Source: Thelephora terrestris
Lineage: Eukaryota > Basidiomycota > Agaricomycetes > Thelephorales > Thelephoraceae
NCBI GenBank assembly: GCA_015956445.1
Contig: WIUZ02000001.1
Location: forward strand, 1,984,001 to 2,048,000
Direction of reading: 5' to 3'
DNA: 64,000 nucleotides
How positions within the stretch are numbered: the stretch's first letter is position 1; every line of letters starts with the position of its first letter. Positions 45,807 to 57,155 of the stretch are shown here, piece by piece. The notes beneath the pieces were generated by a model, which was given only the letters and a program-made list of their open reading frames with translations, made no database searches and was not told the origin of the DNA. The position numbers were made by a program, and so were the translations under genes.

Positions 45807-48575
45807 ATGTATTTAGATCAATTGGACCTCCCAGGAGGAGAAGATTTTGTCGATGTCACAGCGATATTCGCGGGCGCTGCGCAGCGTAAGCGGCCCGTAG
45901 TTCCTCATACACGGATCAACAAAACATTTGCAGAACTGGATGCCACGGAGATGATATTCGCGGATGGATATAGTCTCAATGATGCCATGAGCGCCCTAGA
46001 GGTGTGGATATGCGCCTCGACCCACTCCATCTGGTCGACTGACACCTCAACAAGATCGGGGAACCACGCATGGATAGCGGAATGATTCTTGAAGAAGCAC
46101 AGCGACCGCCATTTGACCCTCTAGCGCCTCTCCTACCGGAAGAAGTATGCTGGATTCTCGATCGTGCGACCTCATGCGAGGTAAGGAAATGTTGCCGAGT
46201 CGCGGTTTTCCGCTGATTTTGAGCGCAGATAGAATGGCATTGTGGGAGTACCCTTTCCCAGACAGTGTACACATTTCTCTACGGGCATGCGGTAGCAGAA
46301 ATGCATACCGATTACCTGTTAAATTTCGAGGATGATCCATTACGCCCGATAGAGCTCGTCACCGTGGTGTTAAGGGCTGTTGCACTGGCAGTCATGAAGA
46401 GATGTAGTATGGCCTGGGCTGCAATGGCCAAAGGTGGTGTACATGATGTGAGCCAGCTTCCCCACAGTCCAATTTCTGCTATTTTTTACGACCCGTGGTC
46501 CTTCGCAGCAGGAAGACTGGCACTCTGAGAAAGCAGATATATCTCTGCACGAGGGCACCCCAATCGGCCGAGTGTTCGGGGAACTGGACCAAGCCATAGC
46601 TTGGTTGTCTTGCACGTCACGAGGCACGACGATTCCTTTCTGATAAAACATTTCAATCGTTGAGCCTCATGTTACCATCAGTTCCTCAGGAATGGCGTGA
46701 TGCGTTGCGGCTCAGGGTGTCATTTCACAAAGTAGGTTGAAATGGTAGCTCTGTGGCCAACCGCGCTGATCGGTAAATAGACACTGTTGGAGATCTTCAG
46801 TCTTAGTCTGCCCAGGGGACGTGAAATACTCGAGCTGAAACGGGGCGATGCTGTTTCCTTCCTGAAGAGGATGGAATTAAAACCTTCCCCTGAACCAGCC
46901 ACAGATTCCGTAGCTAGAATGGCCTTTGACCCCTATATCACTCGCCGTCTCTTTGCGTTTATGCCACTCCGTGTGTTGGCACTACCACCGCAGGACCGTA
47001 CATGGAAGGCACTGGCTACATTTTTCAGCGGATTGGATGAACTATACGAGCTAACGGGCGCGACGAATGTGACAACCTGGCAGGTAGATTCCAAAATATC
47101 TGGCTACATGACCCCAAATTCACGTTGCATCTGGGAGGTTGTCGGGGACGTCAAAGTCTGGAAACATATCCACGATCACCAGTTGACTTATATCAGGGCA
47201 ACGCATATGGTGCGCATGCATTTCGCGTGGTTATCGTGTGGTTATTTTCCTGTGCTGACGAGTGGAGCAGTCGTCTTTCGTCAACGGCACAGCTGTTCTA
47301 GGGTCATATCCACTTCGATGGCTGGTGGATAGATTTTTTTCTGAGTCGCTGGGACTCTCTTACGATTCAATCGTCGACAACATATCCGGAAGTTGGGTTG
47401 GTGATGCGAACCCACCACTTCCTCGGTTCGAGAACCTGGTCATTAAGGTAGCGTTGCTGGCAAACGATATCCCACCGCTAGGATTTTGACTGCTTTTAGC
47501 TGATGAAAGAAACGATCTCATCTTCCTGGTACAACCTTCCGCGCAGACGGCGGTACTTGATGAAGTCGATATTCGAATGGCACGCTCTCCAAGACGGCTT
47601 TATTCGTCTACTAGAACAGACAAAACTTTCGGTACGGCTTGTGTTCTTCCGTCTTGAAGGAGGATATTTAATGATGACTTTGTCAGCGCGCCAAAAACCC
47701 ACAGCTTCTCAGGTTGCTGCCTCATATACCCTTAATATGGCGCCTGACCGCTGCAGAAAGCATAATCCTCTCCGGGTTCCAGCTTGAACTCTATGCACCA
47801 CACGAAAGGACTTTCGCATACTGGTACCTTACACAGGTGATCGAAACGCACTTGGGATGCATCGAGGACATTCTTGTGACGCTGCCGTCAGGTACTCTAT
47901 CATTGGATCGAAGGGTAAAGCGTGCTGACTGGCATCTAGACACCATAGAATACCACGAAATGAGGTTTCGTCACACCTTACTGACAGGGTTACAAACGTT
48001 GGCTACTGGAATGACAGTGGTAGATGCAGCCCGATCCGTTGGTAACGCATGCTGAACTCACGGTTTCTTCCATCAGTCATTAGTAAAGAAAGGTGTTGGG
48101 CTGAAAACTGAAGAGGGTGCCAATGATCCAAATTTCCTAAAAAGATACAAGTGGGCGCTCATACCACACCATCCTGCGATTCGCATACAGGATGTCTTGA
48201 TTCCCAATGAGCGAGACTTTATCAACGACTGTCGAGACCTTCAGGTGGGACATGCTATTATCACCTAGGTTCCTTCGGCCTGATGCTCTTCCATAGACAA
48301 CGGGTTTAAATCCCACAGATAATTGGGGACTCGCTCACGCTATACTTACCGGGCTCCAGTCGCAGGAGAAACCCGCGTGGTCTCAAATGGCCATTCGTTA
48401 CCGACAAGAGGTAAAAGACCACTACGTTCGCATTTGATGCGTAATAGATCTAACCCAATCATAGCTCTTAGGACTTTTGATCCAAAAATGTGTTGAGTAC
48501 CAAAACGCTCGAGGGACGTTCGAGTTTGCATGGGGGCCGTCATCATTCCCGGAGATAGGTATAGAGAATAGTTGA
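45807..48575 (+). CDS. NatC N-alpha-acetyltransferase auxiliary subunit Naa35/Mak10
   Basis: Starts at MYLDQLDLPGGEDFVDVTAI. The family signature QLDATEMIFADGYSLNDAMS is followed, after an intron, by IGEPRMDSGMILEE, the hallmark Mak10 motif. Later blocks: IEWHCGSTLSQTVYTFLYGH, FDPYITRRLFAFMPLRVL, SYPLRWLVDRFFSESLGLSY, LPRRRRYLMKSIFEWHALQD, IPLIWRLTAAESIILSGFQL and AYWYLTQVIETHLGCIED. The last exons read DNWGLAHAILTGLQ and ELLGLLIQKCVEYQNARGTF, stop at 48573-48575. The protein is the ribosome-anchoring subunit of NatC, which acetylates Met-hydrophobic N-termini. Near 46608 the frame moves by one base between AIAWL and LARHEARRF with no plausible intron: a possible frameshift (see findings). 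Several introns in the middle are approximate. Confidence 0.85.
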
Positions 48576-48656
48576 CGATAGAGGGGGGAACTAGATTATT
48601 AGAGTACATACGCTATAAGAAGTCGTGCACGGGGCCTAGTCTATGAGAATTACGGG

Positions 48657-50962
48657 TTATGACGGTCCGTCTGCCAATGTATTAACGATATCCTTCGCTT
48701 TTGTTCCTCTTGTCATCAACTGCAACACGTATTCCATCGCCTTCTCTGCCCCCTCCTTGACCTCCAAAGCCTCATCGATGTCTGGGAACACGATAGGCAT
48801 CCTCTGACTCATCCACATGTACAATATAACGGACTTATGCAGGGTCTCGAGAGCCATCATCGTTTTTCGCGTTTCGAATACTCTCCTTCGAGCCCTCATT
48901 GCCGAAATCGCCTGTTCCAGAACCTGCAACAGTTTCTCTTCCCTTAACGCCGTCTTCAGGTTCACCCTCAGGCGAATCTGGTGATCCTTCAAAAACCGAG
49001 TGGCGACCGACCTCGCGGCGGCATCTCTCCAATGCACTGGCGAAAGAAACCAGGTCATGGTATCCTCCATATTGAAGTGGTCGGTCGTCGTATCCAATAG
49101 TTCCGCAATTCCCGCAGCTTCTCTCTTGCTATCGCCGTGAATGTAGGGACGCCGTGTTCGCGAGAAGAGGGACGTCGTCTCCAGAACTTTCGTAAAATGA
49201 GGTTTATAGAGGGGCATGGCTTGTTGGACTGTGGTATAGGCGTCGAAATTGATAGGGAGAACAGCACCAGAGATGGGAGGGATCTCGGAATCCATTGCAA
49301 TTTTCACAGCGGGGAGGTCCTCAGGGTAGAGAGTCGTGACGACGCCACCATCGGAGGAATCGCCGTGTAGGCCGAACCGTCCTGCACGACCACCGATTTG
49401 TTTGATCTGGGATGTCGAAAGTTCGGTTTCCCTGCTTCCATTCCACTTGCGCGACGACTCGAAGATGATCCGCTTTATCTTCCTGCGAGAACGTCAGCAA
49501 TACGAGAGAGCCGCCACGGGTTTGATGCGTACAAATTCAGGCCCATTCCAATGGCGTCACTACCAACAATTACATCGAACCCGGAATTTGGGTCATTGAA
49601 TAACGCCGCTTGTTCGCTCCTGATCTCAGGTGGGAGCCGCCCGTAAGCGACTGCGCAGCGTAACTTGGTCACCGCTTCGATCTTGTCCTTGAGGGCGAAG
49701 ATACCCGTACGACTGAAGGAGACAACACAGTCTCCCTTCTCGATACGTTTGAAGTCACCGTCCAAGCTCTCGTCCGCAACGCGCAATGGGGTGAGGCGTT
49801 GGTATCGGTTGACGATGAGCTCGTCTCCGGTTTCCTGGACCAGATCCTTGATAACATCCACAGCAGTCTCCTCTCCACAGAGGTGGATCTCCTTCGCGCA
49901 GAGGCCAAGGACTGCAGCTGTCCACCCACTACCTCGTGACATGTCCGCAATCATTTGGATCTCGTCGACCACGGCAACATCTACAAACCGGTCAAAAGGC
50001 AACATCTCCACTGTGCAACTGACCAACGCGTCTTCCGCGACAATTCGGCGCTCTTCGCCGGTGATAAGATTACAGGCCCGCGCGAACCGTTCGTTATGAT
50101 CCTTCGTAAGGATAGGGGGTGCCGTGGGAACACGTCCGTCCAGTAAATCCGTCCCTCCGTCGTCGTCTGCCGCAGCGCTTGGATCGAGAGAGGACCCTGC
50201 GGGAACAATTTGACCCTTATTTAAACGGTCCCAGATTTCGTGAGCGAGCAGTCGTAATGGCCCAGCGTAGACACCAGACTTCGCTGCAGCAAGTGCTTGT
50301 AGGGCTTGGTGTGTCTTGCCGCTGTTCGTTGGACCGACGTGCATGATGATCTTGCGCCTGATAGAGCGAGCAGAAGGAAACCATTCTGCTGGGTGCGAGA
50401 AGTCGGTGGCTTCGCGGATGTTTCGAAGGACATTGCCGGCGTTACTGTTCGAGGGGAAGTCTTCAACGGTGGCGAAGTCCACGAAAATCCGTGTGACCGT
50501 CTTGTCGATTAGGAGGGTTTCGCGTGAGCCTTTGAGAGCGTGTTCCAACTCGGAAAGAGTTTTGGGGTCGTAAGAATCCAAAGGGAGGGTACCGTCTAGA
50601 ATGGCGGCTCTGAAGCGGTCGAGGAGCTTTTCATATTCGTTCCGGGGAACTCCCAACGATCGTAATCGCAGAAGTATGGGGCCTCGGGACCACTGAGAAT
50701 AATAAAAATTCAGCAGCGCATTCACTGCTTTTCGAGGATCACTGCCAAGGCTTTTCCTGGAGGGGGGTGTCCGGTATTGGTGACGGTTTTGGGGTTCTTT
50801 CGGCAAGGATCGAAGTGGTCCCTGCAGCCTCGGGGGCTGGGCATTCCTGATCGCCTGGCGGAATAAAGGAGTGGACAAGTGAAGCCCTCTTCTACAGAGA
50901 CCCGTATGACGGAGAGGAAGGGGAAGCATTTGATGTGATCGACTCGAAGGTTCCGCTGGCAT
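48657..50962 (-). CDS. SUV3: mitochondrial ATP-dependent RNA helicase Suv3
   Basis: Two exons (50962-49533, 49482-48657), about 751 residues, the family size. The N-terminus is Arg/Ser-rich with a second Met (MLPLPLRHTGLCRRGL), fitting a mitochondrial presequence. Helicase motifs: I GPTNSGKTHQ, II VDEIQMIAD, III-like LCGEE, IV FSRTGIFALK, V VGSDAIGMGLNL and VI QIGGRAGRFG. The C-terminal part holds the Suv3-type helical bundle (FNMEDTMTWFLSPVHWRDAA). Suv3 unwinds RNA in the mitochondrial degradosome with the exoribonuclease Dss1. Its start codon is 33 bp from that of the mitochondrial TrpRS on the other strand; its 3' end is 81 bp from NAA35. Confidence 0.95.
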
Positions 50963-50995
50963 CCCGCTCTGCCGTTCCGAAGTAAATCGTCCGAG
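50963..50995. promoter_or_regulatory. 33-bp divergent interval, SUV3 / mitochondrial TrpRS
   Basis: Only 33 bp separate two oppositely oriented start codons. Both transcripts must begin inside this interval or inside the opposite gene's coding sequence, so the leaders probably overlap. The alternative is that one or both proteins use an internal start codon (SUV3 has a second Met 11 codons in). Confidence 0.6.
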
Positions 50996-52392
<1,397 letters not shown>

Positions 52393-52754
52393 TATCCCAG
52401 TACCACCCTCACCCAGACTCGAGTTGGTATGTTATCGCCGTTCTCAGGCATAATACAGCCCACTTTAGCCACAACTTCAGTTCAACACAAACGTCTCGCC
52501 TTTGTAGATAGTACTGCATGTACTCGTCGATCAATTGCAACTGTGGCGGCGGCCACACGTCCTGATTTCACACAGCCGCTTTGCGGCCAGAATACTACTA
52601 CTACACACTGACAATTACAGCCACGGACCTACAGACTGCCCGTTTAGGCGGCCTTTGGCCATGACCATTGGGGCGCAGGTATAAGTTCTCTACAATGTGT
52701 GGCTGGTCTCTACCCTGGGTTCTCTCGCCGTCTTTCAACGGATAGCACACCACG

Positions 52755-53804
52755 ATGTTCTTCGCGAGCCTCCTCTTCCTCCTTGTTACCCTGTTCCTCC
52801 TGCTATGGGCGAAACTTCACCGCATCTGCGTCCTTGAGGTATCCGATAGGTCCGCTGCACATTTGCTCATGGATGACAGTGACATTCGACTCGCCAACGT
52901 CGTACTTGCCATCTTCCGCGGTCACATCAGGTTCCGTCTCTGCAAAGAGCTGGATCCTGATATCTCAATGGATCGGGAGGAATATCGGTCCGCGAATACA
53001 TTCCACCCCCCTGGCTCGCTCACGCAAGACTGGGCAGCGATGACACATGCTGCACTGTGTTCTACAAAACAAATTATAAAACACTCCAAAGACTATAGCA
53101 GTATCGACGGGGAAATCAACCTGCGTTTGTTTATACAATCCGTCATTCTTTCGACCTTTCTCCACCTTTTCTTTGACCTCCCGGCCACGCCCACAAATAT
53201 CGAAGACGTGGTGTGGATCGTCAGCGAGACCCGGCAGGCGAAGAATCAGGGCCAACAAGCCTGCATTTCCTCCCCAGAGTTGTCTCGCCTAGCTAAATCA
53301 TCTCCAAATCCCCGCGGGGTCTTTGCACTTCTCTCTGTCATGCAGAGTCTCGTCCTCGCCGCCGTGTGCACCCTTGAACCGAAGGGGGAGAAGATCCCCT
53401 TCCTTCGACAGGCGGGAATCCTCCTACTCGATCCTATTTCTCCTGAACGGGGCGTAGCTCAACTAGTGGAGAAAGTCAAACGATCAAACCCTCCTGTCCA
53501 ATTCATACGCGGCCGGCTTCCCCTCCCACTCAGCATCTCCTGCAATATGGATTTCTTCATCCCAACCGACCTACTCCCCCCCTCACCTTGCATTCCAGGG
53601 CCGGATGGAAGGTGTGCTTCATGGTTGCACAAAGCAGCCTTACCCGACCGACCGGCATGTGGTGAGGAATGGCTAATCCACGCGACTACCATCATTCTCT
53701 CCGCTATCGAGACACAGATACGCCAAGCCCACCTTACTGTCGATGGAGACAGACAAGGTCCAGAGGCCTGGGAGGATTGGGTTTTACGAAGGTCGCGAGT
53801 GTAA
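52755..53804 (+). CDS. unrecognised single-pass membrane protein, intronless
   Basis: One 349-codon open frame with no intron, unusual here. It starts MFFASLLFLLVTLFLLLWAK, a signal anchor ending in a basic Lys/His/Arg flank, as in ER-anchored enzymes such as cytochromes P450. The rest is soluble and helical: ANVVLAIFRGHIRFRLCKEL, LRLFIQSVILSTFLHLFFDL and EEWLIHATTIILSAIETQIR. There is no P450 heme loop (F-x-x-G-x-R-x-C-x-G) or EXXR motif that I can find, so P450 is not supported, although the order of a membrane anchor and an I-helix-like hydrophobic segment invites the comparison. Real gene likely from length and codon use; function unknown. Confidence 0.6.
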   Translation: MFFASLLFLLVTLFLLLWAKLHRICVLEVSDRSAAHLLMDDSDIRLANVVLAIFRGHIRFRLCKELDPDISMDREEYRSANTFHPPGSLTQDWAAMTHAALCSTKQIIKHSKDYSSIDGEINLRLFIQSVILSTFLHLFFDLPATPTNIEDVVWIVSETRQAKNQGQQACISSPELSRLAKSSPNPRGVFALLSVMQSLVLAAVCTLEPKGEKIPFLRQAGILLLDPISPERGVAQLVEKVKRSNPPVQFIRGRLPLPLSISCNMDFFIPTDLLPPSPCIPGPDGRCASWLHKAALPDRPACGEEWLIHATTIILSAIETQIRQAHLTVDGDRQGPEAWEDWVLRRSRV

Positions 53805-54009
53805 TAAGGAACCGGACTGGGATAGAGCTCTATGTATAACCCGACCTCTATTATTTTCATGACACATGGGTCCTCGACAATTTGTAGCGTTATCGTGTAA
53901 CTTTCTTTCCTTCTTGTAGCCGTGCGCCTCTTTCCATTTTTGTGATCGCTTCTTGGTTGCGACGTTTCTTTTCCTTCCCTTAACCTGCTTACCAATATCG
54001 TACATCGCC

Positions 54010-54282
54010 ATGACCCAAGACAACACTAACGTCTACCTCGCTGTCACCCTTGCGAGATCATCTCCATTCTATTTAAACCCCTCTGGCTTATCCATCCCTT
54101 ACCCCGCGGTAAACCACGTGGGGAACGTTGGGCAGTTGCCAGACGTTCAGCTATTCAGTGTCCCAAGAGCTGAATGGGATAGTCGGCAACAGGTTATCCT
54201 CAACTTTTTGAAGGGTAGCGAAGGAGTACAGAGAGTGGACGTCCAGTCTGCAAAGGCGAGATCAAAACGAGACGAACTCTGA
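54010..54282 (+). CDS. unrecognised 90-residue protein with C-terminal RDEL
   Basis: Intronless small ORF from the ATG at 54010. It begins MTQDNTNVYLAVTLARSSPF, continues YPAVNHVGNVGQLPDVQLFS and a helix (RAEWDSRQQVILNFLKGSEG), and ends SKRDEL. No signal peptide follows the ATG. The frame runs upstream into a hydrophobic stretch (VATFLFLPLTCLPISYIA) but without an ATG before an in-frame stop. Even composition and a defined helix suggest a real small protein. I recognise no family. Confidence 0.45.
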   Translation: MTQDNTNVYLAVTLARSSPFYLNPSGLSIPYPAVNHVGNVGQLPDVQLFSVPRAEWDSRQQVILNFLKGSEGVQRVDVQSAKARSKRDEL

Positions 54283-54525
54283 TTCCATCCTGTGTGGGTT
54301 TTGTTTCGCTCTCTCTTCATTTCGTCTGTCAGTAGGCTTATTGTCGTCAGCAGTCTGAGAAGGCAGTCATCTTGCGCCTCTATCGTCGATAGACACTTTG
54401 TAAATATCACTTTCTTGACCGCCCATGTCCTCTATCGCAGACAAGCGCCAATAAATTCAAACTCAGTGGCAATCTCCGTACGACCAGCTGTGACAAGTTG
54501 TGACATATGATATGTAACGACCAGC

Positions 54526-56077
54526 ATGAGTTCTGGCACCGAGGATGCTCTGCTCGCTCTCCGCAATGCTATCAAATCCCAGTCCGAGATATCCTATATC
54601 GCAAACGGCGACTCAGTGTCCTCGCTAGCTGCTGCGACTCACCTAGTCCTATCTTCTGCGAATTTGCCAAAAACTACTTCAACTAGGTTTCGAAAGCCAG
54701 GCGTTTCTGGGTCTGATCCGACCACCAGTCCAGGGGATTTCTTCACACTCGACGCGATCTACGTCACATGGCTGCTCAAGGATGCTTCTGTCACCGAGTA
54801 CATGAAGCAGGCGCGTGACAATGGACTCACAGGGGGGCTCGTCAGCGTCACGGAACGAAAGGGTGTAGTAGACTGGCTGGAAGGGAAGGTGGCCAGCCAC
54901 CCGAATATCGTGCCTTTAGAGTGTGAGCGTGGCTCGGTGCTGTAACCTCCTACTTCGTCGTTAACCAACAATGCTGCAGCCGAGTCGACAACGCCTCCTG
55001 GAACGCCTCCTTCCCAGACATCAACACTCCCTATCACAACCTCGCCTCAATTCAAGGCACCCGATTCATCCGCTCCACCCGTGAAAAGAAGATATGTAGC
55101 TGATCCCCACGACATCGAGATTGTGAAGAAGATAAGGCTCAACGAGATTGAGCTGCAGGACAGAAACACAGTCCTCCGGGGGATAAAGAACAATGTAGTT
55201 CCATTGATGACTACCCCGGTTACTTTCCTAATAAATCTTTGTTCTGTAGAACTTCACTTCCGTCCGGTCGATGTTCACTGAGAAACTCAAGAAGTACAAG
55301 GTCGCAAGTAAGTCCGGATCCACCCCTGCGACAACCGCACCAGGTACGTGTGCCCGTTCCACGATATGACCTGCAACCTGCCAACACAGCAGCAGACCCC
55401 AAAATGCATGCAAAGAAGGCCAAAAACCTCTACCCGATCATCATGATCTCGTCGTCCCCCACCGCCCTCATCACAATGCATAACGTCAGACGATTCCTTC
55501 AAGAGTCAACCTTTGAACCTTCACAGGAAGCTCGCGCGCGTGCAATTTCTGAAGGCAACGTAAAACCCGACGACATGATCCCTATCTATCGGAGGCGAAC
55601 CCACATCGACTCATCCGGTCGAGAAATGGAGTCCCAAGTTCGCTACGTCGTCGTTGACAGTGTGGAAGCATTATCAAAATTCGGTGTTGACCCTTGGGAT
55701 CGTGTGGTTTGTGTGATGACCACCGGTCAGGAGTGGCAATTTAAGAATTACAAGTGGAAGGATCCCAAGCAACTCTTCCATCACGGTATGTGGACAAACC
55801 CAGGCCTCGCCCATTCACCCCGCTCACTTCATGATGGCAGTTAAAGGCATCTATGTTACCTGGGCTCACGACCCACAGAACCCGAGAATCAAAGACTGGA
55901 ACGTCACGGAACTCAAGGTGGGAGTTGTTTAATTTGTGCCACCGAATTGTTTCTGAAACGAATCCGTTGTAGATCGACGCACACAGACGCCATGTGGATA
56001 AGTCCGTTGTGGCACACTTTTGGAAATCTATAGACAATTGGACGCAGATGAACAAGCCGTGGTTAATGCAGTCATGA
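54526..56077 (+). CDS. CDC73: Paf1-complex subunit Cdc73 (parafibromin)
   Basis: ATG at 54526 (MSSGTEDALLALRNAIKSQS), several exons, stop at 56075-56077. N-terminal blocks FFTLDAIYVTWLLKDASVTE and GLVSVTERKGVVDWLEGK are typical. A Pro/Thr linker (GTPPSQTS) and the segment ELQDRNTVLRGIKNN then NFTSVRSMFTEKLKKYK precede the C-terminal Ras-like domain: PIIMISSSPTALITMHNVRR, YVVVDSVEALSKFGVDPWDR, TTGQEWQFKNYKWKDPKQLF, VKGIYVTWAHDPQNPRIKDW and VVAHFWKSIDNW. Cdc73 binds RNA polymerase II and mRNA 3'-end factors within the Paf1 elongation complex in the nucleus. All landmark blocks are present. Confidence 0.95.
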
Positions 56078-56393
56078 GTGTGGCCGCCGTGATTTCATCG
56101 GAAGACTGTTTCTCCCCCAGTAGTCTCTGTACTGGCTGAACCACGGGCGCCATGTTCAGGACTTCATAGTTCATACCGCGGTCTGTGCTTGTGCTTTTTT
56201 GACCACCCTGTGGAAACGGTGTCTGCAGAAACACCGCGACTCCTTATGTAGCCGAATCACGTCCAAATTTACGGGAATGTGCAAACCTGAAGGCGGTAGA
56301 AAATGATCTGGAGGCGTGCCCCGAGGTCTTGTGAGAGGTTACCAGGGTCATCCCTCGTAATGATATCGACTGCCATTAAAAATCCACGGGAAC

Positions 56394-57026
56394 CTATGGC
56401 AAGTACATGAGCGCAAGATCCATGGTCATTTCCTGCGGAAAGTACGGACTGGGTGCACCCCGTTTTGGATACTGAGCATGCGAAGAATTGGAAGTAATTC
56501 TTGCAGGCTCGCCATCGGTATCTCTGAGATATACAGGTGTCGGGGAATGAAAAAGCGTTCGCGTCCACCAATAATATTGATCTAAAATCTCCTCAGGCTC
56601 GTGAACTTCGAAGAAAGCGCCCTGAGCGTAAGGCCGCTTCGACTCTGATCCGATCAATGCTCGGATTTCGGAAGGATTCGAGTCACGTGAGCTGAGTACT
56701 TCCAGGCTTGCGAGTCTCAGGCTGCGACCATGGCCACCAACCCTTCTCACATTCTCATTGCTCGGAATTCCAGGAATAACCACAATCCTTCTGCTTCTCT
56801 CAGCATTGCTACTGAGACTCATGCTGCGGCCGCTGGGGTCTTCAGGTCCGCTGGTTCTCCGCCTTGGACGGCACAAGAGCACGAGGTCGATATTGTCCCG
56901 GACGCTAGCGAATCTGAGGACGATATTTCCATTGATATCGACGATACGTTCACCAGGCAAAGTCCGTTGCCGGGAACCGTAAAGATCATCGTTGAATCTG
57001 CAACCTTCTGGTAAGGGATCATACAT
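56394..57026 (-). CDS. weak hypothetical ORF, 210 codons
   Basis: Single open frame from the ATG at 57026 (MYDPLPEGCRFNDDLYGSRQ), ending ALMYLP. It reads plausibly as a protein (VDINGNIVLRFASVRDNIDL) and faces the second BTB gene head-to-head with 129 bp between. I see no domain and no splice continuation. It could be a real species-limited gene, the last exon of a longer one, or chance. Confidence 0.3.
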   Translation of the reverse strand: MYDPLPEGCRFNDDLYGSRQRTLPGERIVDINGNIVLRFASVRDNIDLVLLCRPRRRTSGPEDPSGRSMSLSSNAERSRRIVVIPGIPSNENVRRVGGHGRSLRLASLEVLSSRDSNPSEIRALIGSESKRPYAQGAFFEVHEPEEILDQYYWWTRTLFHSPTPVYLRDTDGEPARITSNSSHAQYPKRGAPSPYFPQEMTMDLALMYLP

Positions 57027-57155
57027 CGTTCCTCTTCCTTCTCGTAGTTACAGATTAGACCTTCCAGGGCGCACAAGGAAGTCTTATACTGGTCATCCCC
57101 ATTTTTCCAAGCCGCCCTTAGCGGGGACTGGGCAGAGACAGGTCGTCCTGCGTCC

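Noticed and set aside
52755-53804. Cytochrome P450 identity for the anchored protein
   Set aside because: The anchor looks right but neither the heme-binding Cys loop nor an EXXR motif is present.
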